Shown here: positions 29,473-37,934 of the stretch, in pieces
Layout of the letters: each line of letters opens with the position of its first letter
Position numbering within the stretch: position 1 is the first letter of the stretch
Source: Sphingomonadaceae bacterium
GTDB lineage: Bacteria; Pseudomonadota; Alphaproteobacteria; Sphingomonadales; Sphingomonadaceae
Assembly (NCBI GenBank): GCA_025359685.1
Contig: JANYEY010000062.1
Coordinates: forward strand, 1-54,812
Length of the DNA stretch: 54,812 nucleotides
Direction: 5' to 3'
Translations under genes and position numbers: made by a program
Notes under the pieces: model-generated
What the model saw: only the letters and a program-made list of their open reading frames with translations
Told to the model about the DNA's origin: nothing
The model's database searches: none

Positions 29473-30972
29473 ATGGCAACAGGCGGAGCATTGCAAACCT
29501 CCGCCACAATCAAGTCGGATGAGGATCGGATGCGCGACGAACAGGATGCGCTGGATCTGTCGGCCGACTGGGCAGATATCAGCCAGGGTCTGCGCAAGGA
29601 CCTTGGCCAGCAGCTCCACAGTCAGTGGATCAAGCCGATCCAGCTGGGCGGGTTCTGCAAGGAAACCGGCACGCTTGACCTGCACTTGCCAACCGAATTT
29701 TCGGCCAATTGGGTAGCGGACCGGTTTTCCGACCGGCTCTCGCTCGCGTGGAAGATCGCCCGGCCGGATATCCGCAATGTCCGTATTTCGGTGCAGCCGG
29801 GACGGCGCGCGCCGCAAGGACTACGCTTCGGTTCGGGCGACGGCAGAGGCCGCGGCGGCGAAGCGGTTCCCGCCGCGCAGCCCGGCGATGCGCTGGGCAT
29901 GAGCGCGGCCGAGCTCGGCGGACTTGGCCCCAATGGCCTCGGCATGGCCTCGATCGGGCTTGACCCCTCGCTGACCTTCACTACCTTCGTATCGGGTTCG
30001 GCCAATGTGCTCGCCAGCAATGCCGCGCAGCGCATGGCCGCGACCGAGACCCCCCAGTTCGCCCCGCTTTACCTCAAGGCCGCCACTGGCCAGGGCAAGA
30101 CCCACCTGCTCCACGCAATCGGCCACGCCTATCTTCAGGCGCACCCCCGGGCGCGGATTTTCTACTGCTCGGCTGAACGCTTCATGGTCGAATTCGTCCA
30201 GGCATTGCGCCAGAACCAGACGATCGAGTTCAAGACCCGGCTGCGCGGCTTCGACCTGCTGCTGGTTGACGATATCCAGTTCATCATTGGCAAGGCGTCG
30301 GCGCAGGAAGAGCTGCTTTACACGATCGATGCGCTACTCGCCGAAGGCAAGCGGCTGGTCTTCGCCGCCGACCGCGCACCGCAGGCGCTCGACGGGGTCG
30401 AGCAGCGGCTACTGTCGCGCTTGTCGATGGGCCTCGTCGCCGATATCCAGCCGGCTGATATCGATCTGCGCCGCACCATCCTCGAACACCGGCTGCAGCG
30501 CTTTTCGCCCACCCATGTCCCGGCGGACGTGGTCGAATTCCTCGCCCGGACGATCAACCGCAACGTGCGCGAGCTGGTTGGCGGCCTTAACAAACTGATC
30601 GCCTATGCCCAGCTTACGGGTCAGGCGGTGTCGCTCCAGCTCGCCGAAGAGCAGCTGACCGATATCCTTTCGGCCAACCGCCGCCGGATCACGATCGACG
30701 AGATCCAGCGCACCGTGTGCCAGTTCTACCGGGTCGACCGGACCGAGATGTCGAGCAAGCGCCGCGCCCGCGCCGTGGTGCGTCCACGCCAGGTCGCGAT
30801 GTACCTCGCCAAGGTGCTGACCCCGCGGAGCTATCCCGAGATCGGCCGCAAGTTTGGCGGCCGCGATCACTCGACCGTGATCCACGCGGTCCGCCTGATC
30901 GAAGATCTGCGCACGCGCGATGCCGACATGGACGGCGACGTGCGCAGCCTGCTGCGCCAGCTGGAAAGTTGA
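29473..30972 (+). CDS. dnaA: Chromosomal replication initiator protein DnaA
   Basis: AAA+ initiator that binds oriC and loads the helicase. About 500 residues: domain I (ADWADISQGLRKDLGQQLHS), a Gly-rich linker (about 110-160), AAA+ domain with Walker A KAATGQGKTHLL and Walker B LLLVDDIQFI, and domain IV with the DnaA-box signature GGRDHSTVIHAVR. The first Walker A glycine is Ala here. The start is uncertain: ATG 29473 is taken, GTG 29464/29470 are equally placed, and ATG 29530 has a GAGG site. A small conserved gene follows after 15 bp. Confidence 0.94.
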   Translation: MATGGALQTSATIKSDEDRMRDEQDALDLSADWADISQGLRKDLGQQLHSQWIKPIQLGGFCKETGTLDLHLPTEFSANWVADRFSDRLSLAWKIARPDIRNVRISVQPGRRAPQGLRFGSGDGRGRGGEAVPAAQPGDALGMSAAELGGLGPNGLGMASIGLDPSLTFTTFVSGSANVLASNAAQRMAATETPQFAPLYLKAATGQGKTHLLHAIGHAYLQAHPRARIFYCSAERFMVEFVQALRQNQTIEFKTRLRGFDLLLVDDIQFIIGKASAQEELLYTIDALLAEGKRLVFAADRAPQALDGVEQRLLSRLSMGLVADIQPADIDLRRTILEHRLQRFSPTHVPADVVEFLARTINRNVRELVGGLNKLIAYAQLTGQAVSLQLAEEQLTDILSANRRRITIDEIQRTVCQFYRVDRTEMSSKRRARAVVRPRQVAMYLAKVLTPRSYPEIGRKFGGRDHSTVIHAVRLIEDLRTRDADMDGDVRSLLRQLES

Positions 30973-30987
30973 TTTCAGGGCGGCAAC

Positions 30988-31329
30988 GTGAGCAGGGCTG
31001 ACCGCCTCGAACGGCTTGACGGTCAGCGGCTGGATGCGGAAACCGAATTTAGCGGCCTGCTGATCGCCGCCCTGCGCGAAACGGCTGCGGGGTCCTGGGG
31101 GCTGTTCGGGCACAATTCCGATAAATTTGCGCGCAAGCTGTGGGACCCGAAGGTCACCGAACTGACTGATCTGGGCGAACAGATCGATGCAATGCGCGCC
31201 ACGCTGGGGCTCGAGCCCTATGCTCTGTTCGCCGAATTTCTGAAGTCACGCGGCCCGGTCGCGTCCAATGCGCCGGGTGAACCCAAACAAGCCAAAAGCT
31301 GGCTGACCAGGTTGGGCGACGATCACTAG
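30988..31329 (+). CDS. Small conserved hypothetical protein after dnaA
   Basis: 113-residue soluble protein starting at GTG 30988 after AGGGCGGCAAC. It is rich in charged residues and predicted helical (LDAETEFSGLLIAALRETA...), with no signal or membrane segment; no family was recognised. The 15-bp gap to dnaA suggests co-transcription. Host-like codon use supports a real gene. Confidence 0.72.
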   Translation: MSRADRLERLDGQRLDAETEFSGLLIAALRETAAGSWGLFGHNSDKFARKLWDPKVTELTDLGEQIDAMRATLGLEPYALFAEFLKSRGPVASNAPGEPKQAKSWLTRLGDDH

Positions 31330-31337
31330 CGCGGTGG

Positions 31338-31359
31338 ACAGCCCTGTTCACAAGGCTGT
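31338..31359. repeat. Small inverted repeat between convergent genes
   Basis: ACAGCC (31338-31343) and GGCTGT (31354-31359) flank a 10-nt loop between the gene after dnaA and the convergent SDR. It may help end both transcripts, but it lacks a clear T-run. Confidence 0.3.
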
Positions 31360-31370
31360 GCACGCCTAGA

Positions 31371-32141
31371 TCAAGCCGACATCCCCCCATCGATCACCAG
31401 TTCGCTCCCGGTGGTGAAGGCAGCGCGGTCGCTGGCGAGGAACACGACCGCATCGGCGACGTTCTGCGGCTCACCCAGGTGGCCGAGCGGGTGCATGGCG
31501 GCAACCTGCGCCAGCACTTCGTTGTCGCCCATGCCCTGAGCAACCGCAAAATCATCAATCAGCGCGCGGCCCATCCGGGTATCAATCACTCCGGGGTGGA
31601 CCGAATTGACCCGGATCCGCGCCGCGGCCAGTTCTTTCGCGCAGCCTTTGGTGAACAGGCGAACCGCGCCCTTGGTCGAATTGTAGCAAGTCGCGCCCGC
31701 CGCGCCTTCGATCCCCGCCACCGATGAGAGGTTCACGATTGCGCTGCCACCGCGCCACAAGTGCGCGCGCTCGGCCAGCAAAGGGATCGCCGCGCGGGTG
31801 CCCATGAACACGCCCTCGCAGTTGACCGCGTGAAGCCGCCGCCAATCCTCCAGCGTGGTTTCGGTGATCGGCTTGAACAGCCACAGCCCGGCGTTGTTGA
31901 CCAGAATATCGAGCCCGCCGACTGTGCTGCGCATCCAGTCCATCGTCCCCGCCCAGTCAGCTTCGCTGGTCACATCCTGCGCACGCGCGATGCCGCCAAT
32001 CTCGGCGGCGAGGTCCTCGGGCGCCGCCAGATCGGTGACCGCAACTTTCGCGCCCGCCGCCGCCAGCGCGCGCGCGGCTGCCGCACCAAGCCCGGTTGCT
32101 GCGCCGGTTACCAGCGCAATGCGCCCATCCAGATCACCCAT
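31371..32141 (-). CDS. SDR family oxidoreductase
   Basis: 256-residue classical SDR, NAD(P)-dependent. TGAATGLG is the cofactor loop, NNAG is intact, SSVAG holds the catalytic Ser, YNSTK supplies YxxxK, and the protein ends with IDGGMSA. It resembles cyclopentanol-dehydrogenase/3-oxoacyl reductase-like SDRs; the substrate is unknown. GGGAG precedes ATG 32141. It lies 42 bp after a TetR gene on the same strand, so it is probably part of that regulator's operon. Confidence 0.9.
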   Translation of the reverse strand: MGDLDGRIALVTGAATGLGAAAARALAAAGAKVAVTDLAAPEDLAAEIGGIARAQDVTSEADWAGTMDWMRSTVGGLDILVNNAGLWLFKPITETTLEDWRRLHAVNCEGVFMGTRAAIPLLAERAHLWRGGSAIVNLSSVAGIEGAAGATCYNSTKGAVRLFTKGCAKELAAARIRVNSVHPGVIDTRMGRALIDDFAVAQGMGDNEVLAQVAAMHPLGHLGEPQNVADAVVFLASDRAAFTTGSELVIDGGMSA

Positions 32142-32183
32142 GCTCGCTCTCCCTTGTCCCGGTCGTTCCCGGCTGATTTGCGC

Positions 32184-32747
32184 TTACTTCTGAACCTTGC
32201 CGAACAATCCCGCCAGCGCCTCGTGCGTAGCGCGCATGTCGGCCTCGGTGCTGCAGATCTCGACCAGTGTCAGCCCGTCGACCAGCGCGATGATCGCCCC
32301 GGCCAAAGCCGCGCGGTCGGTGCCGCTCGGCACATCAAGCCGCGGCGCGAGCCACGCCTTGAAGCCGCCCAGCAGCTGCGCCGAGATCGTCACGAAGGGT
32401 TCCTCACCCTTGGCCGCGGCGCCGATCATCTCGACCCACAGCCGCATGAACCGGCGCATCTCGGGCCCCGAGGTCAGCTCGGCGGCGAGCAATATCAGTT
32501 CGCGCGGCGGCAGCTTGGTCCCATCGGGCAGCGCGGTCGCCAGACCGGCGACTGAATGCGCCGCGATCCGCGCGGTCGCGGCGGCGAGCACCTCGGTCTT
32601 GTCGGTAAAGTAATAGAGCAGCATCCGGTCGCTGACCGCGGCGGCACGGGCCAAAGAACGCAGGCTGGTCTGGGTCAGCCCGGTGGCAAGCAGGTGCTCT
32701 GCCAGCCGCTCCGTCACCCGTTCGCGCTGCTGATCCCGAATGCTCAT
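32184..32747 (-). CDS. TetR-family regulator
   Basis: 187-residue repressor. The HTH (about residues 25-55, TSLRSLARAAAVSDRMLLYY) is typical of TetR proteins. The C-terminal ligand domain has no recognised sub-family. ATG 32747 follows GAGGG. The gene is divergent from a membrane-protein pair, and two identical-arm palindromes TGTAGC-N4-GCTACA fill the gap, so it should repress itself, the downstream SDR and the divergent genes. Confidence 0.9.
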   Translation of the reverse strand: MSIRDQQRERVTERLAEHLLATGLTQTSLRSLARAAAVSDRMLLYYFTDKTEVLAAATARIAAHSVAGLATALPDGTKLPPRELILLAAELTSGPEMRRFMRLWVEMIGAAAKGEEPFVTISAQLLGGFKAWLAPRLDVPSGTDRAALAGAIIALVDGLTLVEICSTEADMRATHEALAGLFGKVQK

Positions 32748-32757
32748 CAAACCCTCT

Positions 32758-32800
32758 TGTAGCGCGTGCTACATATCTCTATTATGTAGCAACCGCTACA
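32758..32800. promoter_or_regulatory. Twin TetR-type operators TGTAGC-N4-GCTACA
   Basis: Two perfect 16-bp palindromes with identical arms, 32758-32773 (spacer GCGT) and 32785-32800 (spacer AACC), 27 bp centre to centre. They occupy most of the 63-bp gap between tetR and the divergent gene. The AT-rich TATTATGT between them may be a -10. Identical arms with differing spacers point to selection for protein binding. Confidence 0.8.
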
Positions 32801-32810
32801 GGAGTTCGCC

Positions 32811-33220
32811 ATGCCCCAGAGCCTATACGCAGTCCTGCCGATTGTCGCGATCTTGCTATTCATCGGCGCGGGGCTGACGGTCGCCGCCCGATCTAGGACA
32901 AGGCGTATCGGAAGCTGGCTGCTAGCCGCTGCGTTGGGCGGCCTGTTCACCGCGTGGTCGCTTTACACAGTGGCCGCAGAGGGACCGCTGGGCTTTTGGC
33001 CGAACCACACGAGAAGCGCCTGGGGCAACCAGGTGTGGTTCGATCTCCTGCTCGCGATCGGCACCGCGTGGGCACTGCTGCTCCCGCGCTCCCGCGCGCC
33101 CGCGCCGCGGGCATGCGGCCGGTGCCGTGGCTGATTCTGATCGTTTGCACCGGCTCGATCGGGCTGCTGGCAATGCTGGCGCGCTGCCTGTTCGTTGAAA
33201 GCCGCCAATCCCAAGCTTGA
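32811..33220 (+). pseudogene. Small membrane protein gene frameshifted by an 8-bp tandem duplication
   Basis: Starts at ATG 32811 after GGAG. The first frame gives a TM helix (VLPIVAILLFIGAGLTVAA), a second helix, GFWPNHTRSAWGNQVWFDLL and ALLLPR, then reaches an early stop at 33134. The -1 frame continues with RARAAGMRPVPWLILIVCTG and another helix to a stop at 33220. Removing one copy of the duplicated CTCCCGCG (33081-33096) joins both frames seamlessly into about 133 residues. As written, a 107-residue truncated protein would be made. Function is unknown. It sits under the twin TetR operators. Confidence 0.75.
33081..33096 (+). repeat. Tandem 8-bp duplication CTCCCGCG x2 causing a frameshift
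   Basis: CTCCCGCG at 33081-33088 is repeated directly at 33089-33096. With one copy the reading frame runs through LLLPRARAAGM to 33220; with two it terminates at 33134. Slippage or an assembly error are both possible. Confidence 0.75.
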
Positions 33221-33231
33221 AGGAGAATCCG

Positions 33232-33573
33232 ATGCCGCTATTCCGCCTGTTCCTGCTCGCCTGCCTGATCACGATCACCGTCTACACCGGCGTGACCATC
33301 GCTCACCATGGCATGAGCCTGATGCCGGTGTTCCTCGGCGACATTGCGGCGATGGCCTGGCAAGGCCAGTTCAACGTCGATTTCACCTGCTTCCTCGCGC
33401 TCTCGGCGCTGTGGGTATCGTGGTGGCATCAGTTCAGCCCGGGCGGCCTCGCGCTGGGGGTGGCCGCCTTCTTCGGCGGGATGCTGTTTCTGTCGATCTA
33501 CCTGCTGATCCACACTGCGCGGAGCGGGGGCGATGTAAAGACACTGTTGCTGGGCGAAGCGCGAGCAGCCTAG
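33232..33573 (+). CDS. Small multi-pass membrane protein
   Basis: 113 residues with about three hydrophobic helices (LFRLFLLACLITITVYTGVT; FLALSALWVSWW; LGVAAFFGGMLFLSIYLLI) and the segment MAWQGQFNVDFTCF, which resembles the GNQVWFDLL segment of the gene before it. They may be paralogues or partners. ATG 33232 is chosen for AAGGAGAA. It is probably co-transcribed with the upstream gene under the twin TetR operators. No function was recognised. The stop overlaps the convergent acyl-CoA synthetase stop (CTAG). Confidence 0.75.
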   Translation: MPLFRLFLLACLITITVYTGVTIAHHGMSLMPVFLGDIAAMAWQGQFNVDFTCFLALSALWVSWWHQFSPGGLALGVAAFFGGMLFLSIYLLIHTARSGGDVKTLLLGEARAA

Positions 33574-35264
33574 ACCGCCAACGCCGCGCTCAGCTCTTCG
33601 CGCAGTTCGCGGCGCAGGAATTTGCCGCTGGCGTTGCGTGGTAGCGGTTCGTTGAGGAACCAGATGTAGCGCGGCACCTTGTGCTTCGCCATCACGTCCA
33701 TGCAGTGCGCCTTGAGCTCGGTCTCATCGAGCGTGTCGCCGGCCTTCAAGACTACCGCTACGCCGACCTCTTCGCCAAGCCGCTCGTCGGGCACCCCGAA
33801 CACGCAGCATTCAGCCACCGCAGCGTGGCGGTAAATGCCCGATTCGACCTCGCTGCAGAACACGTTCTCGCCGCCGCGCAGGACCATGTCCTTCTTGCGG
33901 TCGACGATGTAGATGAACCCGTCGGTGTCGATCCGGGCGATGTCGCCGGTGTGCAGCCAGCCGCCATCGGTGATCGTGGCGGCGGTCGCATCGGGCCGGT
34001 TGATGTAGCCCTTGATCACCGACGAGCCTTTGACCCACAGCTCGCCGAGCTCGCCCTGCGCCACTTCTTTGTCATCATCGTCGACGCATTTGACCTCGAA
34101 GTTGGGCATATAAGGCCCGGCGCTGTCGGGCTTGGCGACGAAGAAGTCCCCGGTCACCGAAGTGATGATCCCGCAAGTCTCGGTCATGCCATAGCCGGTG
34201 GTCGGCCGCGCGGTGGCGATCTTCTCATCGATCTTCAGCACCAGATCGGGCGGGACCTGCGCCCCGCCGCCGGACATGCCGGTGAGGCTCGAGGTGTCGA
34301 ACTTGGCAAAGTCAGGGTGGTTGATGATCTCGCGGCTCATCACCGGTACGCCGCTGATCCCGGAAATTTTGTACTTTTCGACCAGCCGCAGCGCCTCGCC
34401 CGCCTCCCACTTGTACATCAGCACGATCGCCCCGCCGGCGGCAGTGGTCAGGTAAGCGCCGCAATTGTTGGCGGTGACGTGGAACAAGGGCGTGGTCAGC
34501 AGGGTCACGGCTGGCGGCGGATCGAGCGGCGCGGCGAAGCCGGTCGCACGCTCGACCGCGAGCGCCTGCGCGGTGGTCGAATAGACCATGTTGAGCAGGT
34601 TCGCGACGCAGCCGCGATGGGTGAGCTGCGCGCCCTTGGGGAAGCCGGTGGTGCCCGAGGTGTAGAAGATCGAGGCATCGGCATCGGGATCGACCACGAC
34701 TTCGGGCATCGCCCCACCGTGTGCGATAACCTCGCTCCAGTCGGTCACCCCGATGTGCGGTGATGTGCGCACGCCGACGAGCTTGACCCCGTCGGTCAGG
34801 CCCGGCGTTTCGTGCACGCGGGCCAGCCGCTCGGTATCGGCAAACAGGACCTTGGGGGCGGAGTCCTTCATCGCGAATGCCATTTCCTCGCCGTTCCACC
34901 ACGCGTTCATGCCCACTGCGGAGACCCCGATCGAGACGCAAGCCCAGTAGATCAGCATCCATTCGGGATAGTTGCGCATCGCGATTGCCACCCGGTCACC
35001 GGGCTTGACGCCTTGCGCGAACAGCCAGGCGGCGACCGCGTTCACCGCGGCATGTGCCTCGGCATAGGTCATCACCTCGTCCTGGTAGATCAGGTAGGGA
35101 CGCTCGGCGAACATCGCGCTCGACAGCCACACTTCGCGCACCGAGGGCGGGGCGTTTTTGAACACCTTGAGCTGGTTCCCCAGCACCTCGGCGTCGGTGA
35201 TTTCGAATTGTCCGCCCGGTCCGGTCAGTTCCTCGCGCACTTGGCGCAGCTCGGCATAATGCAT
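33570..35264 (-). CDS. Fatty-acid/acyl-CoA synthetase (class I adenylate-forming)
   Basis: 564-residue enzyme that should activate a carboxylic acid to its CoA thioester via an acyl-AMP. Motifs in order: YTSGTTGFPKGA (P-loop), GYGMTET, WLHTGDIARIDTDGFIYIVD (hinge region), GGENV, and the catalytic Lys in PRNASGKFLRR. The chain-length preference cannot be read. It is transcribed toward the small membrane gene and shares a CTAG stop overlap with it. Confidence 0.92.
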   Translation of the reverse strand: MHYAELRQVREELTGPGGQFEITDAEVLGNQLKVFKNAPPSVREVWLSSAMFAERPYLIYQDEVMTYAEAHAAVNAVAAWLFAQGVKPGDRVAIAMRNYPEWMLIYWACVSIGVSAVGMNAWWNGEEMAFAMKDSAPKVLFADTERLARVHETPGLTDGVKLVGVRTSPHIGVTDWSEVIAHGGAMPEVVVDPDADASIFYTSGTTGFPKGAQLTHRGCVANLLNMVYSTTAQALAVERATGFAAPLDPPPAVTLLTTPLFHVTANNCGAYLTTAAGGAIVLMYKWEAGEALRLVEKYKISGISGVPVMSREIINHPDFAKFDTSSLTGMSGGGAQVPPDLVLKIDEKIATARPTTGYGMTETCGIITSVTGDFFVAKPDSAGPYMPNFEVKCVDDDDKEVAQGELGELWVKGSSVIKGYINRPDATAATITDGGWLHTGDIARIDTDGFIYIVDRKKDMVLRGGENVFCSEVESGIYRHAAVAECCVFGVPDERLGEEVGVAVVLKAGDTLDETELKAHCMDVMAKHKVPRYIWFLNEPLPRNASGKFLRRELREELSAALAV

Positions 35265-35372
35265 CGCTCATCCCATTGTTTTCTTAATTGTCCGGTTAAG
35301 TGCCGCACTGGGCTGGGCTGCGCAAGAACCTTCCTTTGCCGCAGCGGCAATTCACCCTACAGGCGATCGTAT

Positions 35373-36140
35373 ATGTCGCTCCCGCCTGACCGCCTCGAAC
35401 GCTTTGCCCGCCATATCGTCCTGCCCGAACTGGGCGGGGCGGGGCAGGTCGCGCTCTCGGGTGCGAACGTCGCGATTGTCGGGCTGGGCGGGATCGGTTC
35501 GCCCGCGCTGCAATACTTGGCAGCGGCGGGAATCGGCACCCTGACGCTGATCGACCGCGATGTGGTCGACGCATCGAACCTGCAGCGCCAGACGATTTAT
35601 CGCGAAAGCGATGTCGGCCGCCAGAAGGCCGACCTTGCGTGCGAGTGGGTGAGCAAGTTCGATGGGTCCCTCAAGGTCCGCGTCCACGCCGAGGCGTTGG
35701 GGTATCACAACGCGGCGCAATCCCTTGAAGGTGCTGACCTTGTGCTCGACGGGTGCGACAATTTCGCGACTCGGCTGGTGGTGTCGGACACCTGCGTGCG
35801 GCTCGGCATTCCGCTCACCAGCGCGGCGATCGGGCGGTTCCAGGGGCAAGTCGCAAACTTCGCCGGACATTTGCCGGGACAGGCTTGCTACCGCTGCTTT
35901 GTCGGCGAGGCGTTCGATGCCGAGGACTGTGACACCTGCGCTGAAGACGGCGTGCTCGGCGCGATGGCCGGGATGGTCGGGGCGTTTGCCGCGATGCAGG
36001 CGGTGCGGGTGCTGGTGCAGGGCAAAGCCGCGCTGGGCGATCCGCAATGGGGCCAGCTGCACCTGTTCGAAGGGCTGGTGCCGAGTCTTCGGACGATGCG
36101 GATCGCGAAGGATCCCGAATGCCGAGGTTGCTGCGCCTAG
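35373..36140 (+). CDS. HesA/MoeB/ThiF family adenylyltransferase
   Basis: 255-residue E1-like enzyme that should adenylate the C-terminus of a ubiquitin-like sulfur carrier (MoaD or ThiS). GLGGIGSPALQYLAAAGIG is the ATP-binding Rossmann turn, DRDVVDASNLQRQ carries the Arg finger segment, and DGCDNFATR follows. Two CxxC pairs (CYRC and CRGC) bind structural zinc. There is no rhodanese domain, so it is MoeB/ThiF-like rather than MoeBR. ATG 35373 matches the family N-terminus (LERFARHIVLPELGGAGQ). Confidence 0.9.
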   Translation: MSLPPDRLERFARHIVLPELGGAGQVALSGANVAIVGLGGIGSPALQYLAAAGIGTLTLIDRDVVDASNLQRQTIYRESDVGRQKADLACEWVSKFDGSLKVRVHAEALGYHNAAQSLEGADLVLDGCDNFATRLVVSDTCVRLGIPLTSAAIGRFQGQVANFAGHLPGQACYRCFVGEAFDAEDCDTCAEDGVLGAMAGMVGAFAAMQAVRVLVQGKAALGDPQWGQLHLFEGLVPSLRTMRIAKDPECRGCCA

Positions 36141-36475
36141 AAGCTTGCTCCGTCGACGTGGCGGATCGGCAAGTCTTGCCACAACGCCGGATCGAACATC
36201 CTGAGGTTTACCGCCATCCGCTGGTAGGCCGGGTCAACCGGGGTCCAGTGCGTGGTGCAGCCGCAGGTGGCGCAGTGCCAGGTATCGAGCATGCAATCAC
36301 CCTGGCGGTACGCCACGCCTTCGCCCTCGACCGTGATCTTTGCCGGTTCGGCATAGGCCCAAAGCCCGCCGATCCGGCGGCAGATCGAACAGTTGCAGCT
36401 TACCGCCTCGACCGGATCTTCGCGCAGCACCAGCCGCATCGCGCCGCAGTGGCAGCTGCCGTGGTGTTCGCTCAT
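36137..36475 (-). CDS. GFA family protein (Gfa-like zinc fold)
   Basis: 112-residue protein of the glutathione-dependent formaldehyde-activating (Gfa) fold. Zinc Cys motifs are CHCGAM, CNCSICRR and CATCGCTTHW. The real substrate of such short proteins is seldom known. ATG 36475 overlaps the sirtuin stop by four bases (ATGA), so the two are coupled. The 3' end overlaps the ThiF-like stop by CTAG. Confidence 0.9.
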   Translation of the reverse strand: MSEHHGSCHCGAMRLVLREDPVEAVSCNCSICRRIGGLWAYAEPAKITVEGEGVAYRQGDCMLDTWHCATCGCTTHWTPVDPAYQRMAVNLRMFDPALWQDLPIRHVDGASF

Positions 36476-37170
36476 CGCAGCATCTCCTGGGTCCATTGCG
36501 GCACCAGTTCGCTTGCCGGACCGAGCCGCGTCTCATGAAACATCGAAGACCCTTGGCTGCGTTCGAGATTGAGCTCAAGTGTCTCGGCACCGAGTTCGAC
36601 CGCGTTCTGGACGAAACCCGCCGCGGGATAAACTGCACCCGAGGTGCCGATCGAAACGAACAGGTCGCAAGTCCGCAGCGCCGCGTAGATTTCGCCCATG
36701 CGGTACGGCATCTCGCCGAACCACACGACATCGGGGCGCAACGTGCGGGCGCTGCACACCGGGCAGGGCGGGCGCTCGATCAGGGTGGCGCGCCACGGAG
36801 AGTGGACGTCGCAGCTGGTGCACCAGGCGTTGAGGTGTGTCCCGTGCATGTCCAGCACCCGTTTCGCTCCGGCGCGTTCGTGCAGGTCATCGACGTTTTG
36901 CGTCACGATCAGCAGTTCGCCGTTCCACTCCGCGTCGAGCTTCGCCAAGGCGTAGTGCGCCGGATTGGGCAGCTTCTCCTGGATCGCCGCGCGCCGCATG
37001 TCGTAGAAGCGCAGCACCAGCTCGGGATCGCGGGCAAAGCCTTCGGGGGTGGCGACGTCCTCGACCCGATGCTGTTCCCACAGGCCACCTTCGCTGCGGA
37101 AGGTATCGATCCCGCTCTCGGCGGAAATGCCTGCGCCGGTCAGGATCACGATGTTGCGGATTTGGCCCAT
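36472..37170 (-). CDS. NAD-dependent protein deacylase (sirtuin, CobB-like)
   Basis: 232-residue Sir2 enzyme that removes acyl groups from lysine using NAD. GAGISAESGIDTFR binds NAD, TQNVDDLHERAG follows, MHGT carries the catalytic His, and CTSC/CPVC is the zinc knuckle. YDMRR supplies the Tyr-x-x-Arg pair that in CobB/SIRT5 reads acidic acyl groups, so desuccinylase activity is plausible. The start MGQIRNIV at 37170 is preferred; ATG 37179 is an alternative. It is divergent from dapB. Confidence 0.93.
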   Translation of the reverse strand: MGQIRNIVILTGAGISAESGIDTFRSEGGLWEQHRVEDVATPEGFARDPELVLRFYDMRRAAIQEKLPNPAHYALAKLDAEWNGELLIVTQNVDDLHERAGAKRVLDMHGTHLNAWCTSCDVHSPWRATLIERPPCPVCSARTLRPDVVWFGEMPYRMGEIYAALRTCDLFVSIGTSGAVYPAAGFVQNAVELGAETLELNLERSQGSSMFHETRLGPASELVPQWTQEMLR

Positions 37171-37205
37171 GTCCCGCATGAAGCACGCCACACATGGGGA
37201 CGGCA

Positions 37206-37934
37206 ATGGCACGAATCGGCATCATCGGCAGCGCAGGGCGCATGGGAGCGGCGCTGGTCGAGGCAATTGCCGCGGCGGGCGAGGTCCATTCCGGCGGGGT
37301 CGACCAGGCCGGTGACCTGGCCGCACTGGCTGGCGCCAGCGACGTGCTGGTCGATTTCTCCTCGCCGGCCGCGCTTGAGGCGACTCTCGATGCGGCCATG
37401 GCAGCAGGCGTGCCGATTCTGGTCGGCACCACCGGCCTTGAGGAGCGCCACCTGTGGCTGTGCGATCACGCAGCGGCAAAGATCGCAGTGCTGCAGACCG
37501 GCAACACCTCGCTTGGCGTGACGCTGCTCGCTCACCTGGTGCGCGAGGCGGCAGGGCGGCTTGGTGAGAACTGGGATATCGAGGTCGTGGAGATGCACCA
37601 CCGGATGAAAATCGACGCGCCATCGGGCACCGCGCTGCTGCTCGGACAAGCTGCGGCGGAGGGACGCGCGATCGATTTGGCGGACCACAGCGCACGCGGC
37701 CGCGACGGGATCACCGGGGCGCGGCATGCGGGCGACATCGGCTTTGCCAGCTTGCGCGGCGGCAGCGTGGCGGGCGATCATTCGGTACTGTTCTTGGGGG
37801 AAAGCGAGCGGCTGACCCTGTCGCATCTGGCCGAAGATCGCAGCATCTTCGCCAAGGGCGCGGTGCGGGCGGCGCGGTGGCTGATTGGCAAGACACCGGG
37901 GCGCTACACCATGCCCGAGGTTCTGGGGCTTTGA
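37206..37934 (+). CDS. dapB: 4-hydroxy-tetrahydrodipicolinate reductase
   Basis: Lysine/diaminopimelate pathway reductase, NAD(P)H-dependent. 242 residues: GSAGRMGAALVEAI cofactor loop, GTTGL, and the catalytic block EMHHRMKIDAPSGTALLLG with His-His and Lys. GGGGA at 37197-37201 favours ATG 37206 over ATG 37194. Its stop overlaps the TTG start of nth (TTGA). Confidence 0.95.
   Translation: MARIGIIGSAGRMGAALVEAIAAAGEVHSGGVDQAGDLAALAGASDVLVDFSSPAALEATLDAAMAAGVPILVGTTGLEERHLWLCDHAAAKIAVLQTGNTSLGVTLLAHLVREAAGRLGENWDIEVVEMHHRMKIDAPSGTALLLGQAAAEGRAIDLADHSARGRDGITGARHAGDIGFASLRGGSVAGDHSVLFLGESERLTLSHLAEDRSIFAKGAVRAARWLIGKTPGRYTMPEVLGL

Noticed and set aside
33570..33573. CTAG shared by convergent stop codons (also 36137-36140) as a possible site
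   Set aside because: TAG on both strands naturally gives CTAG when convergent genes overlap by four bases; no extra signal.
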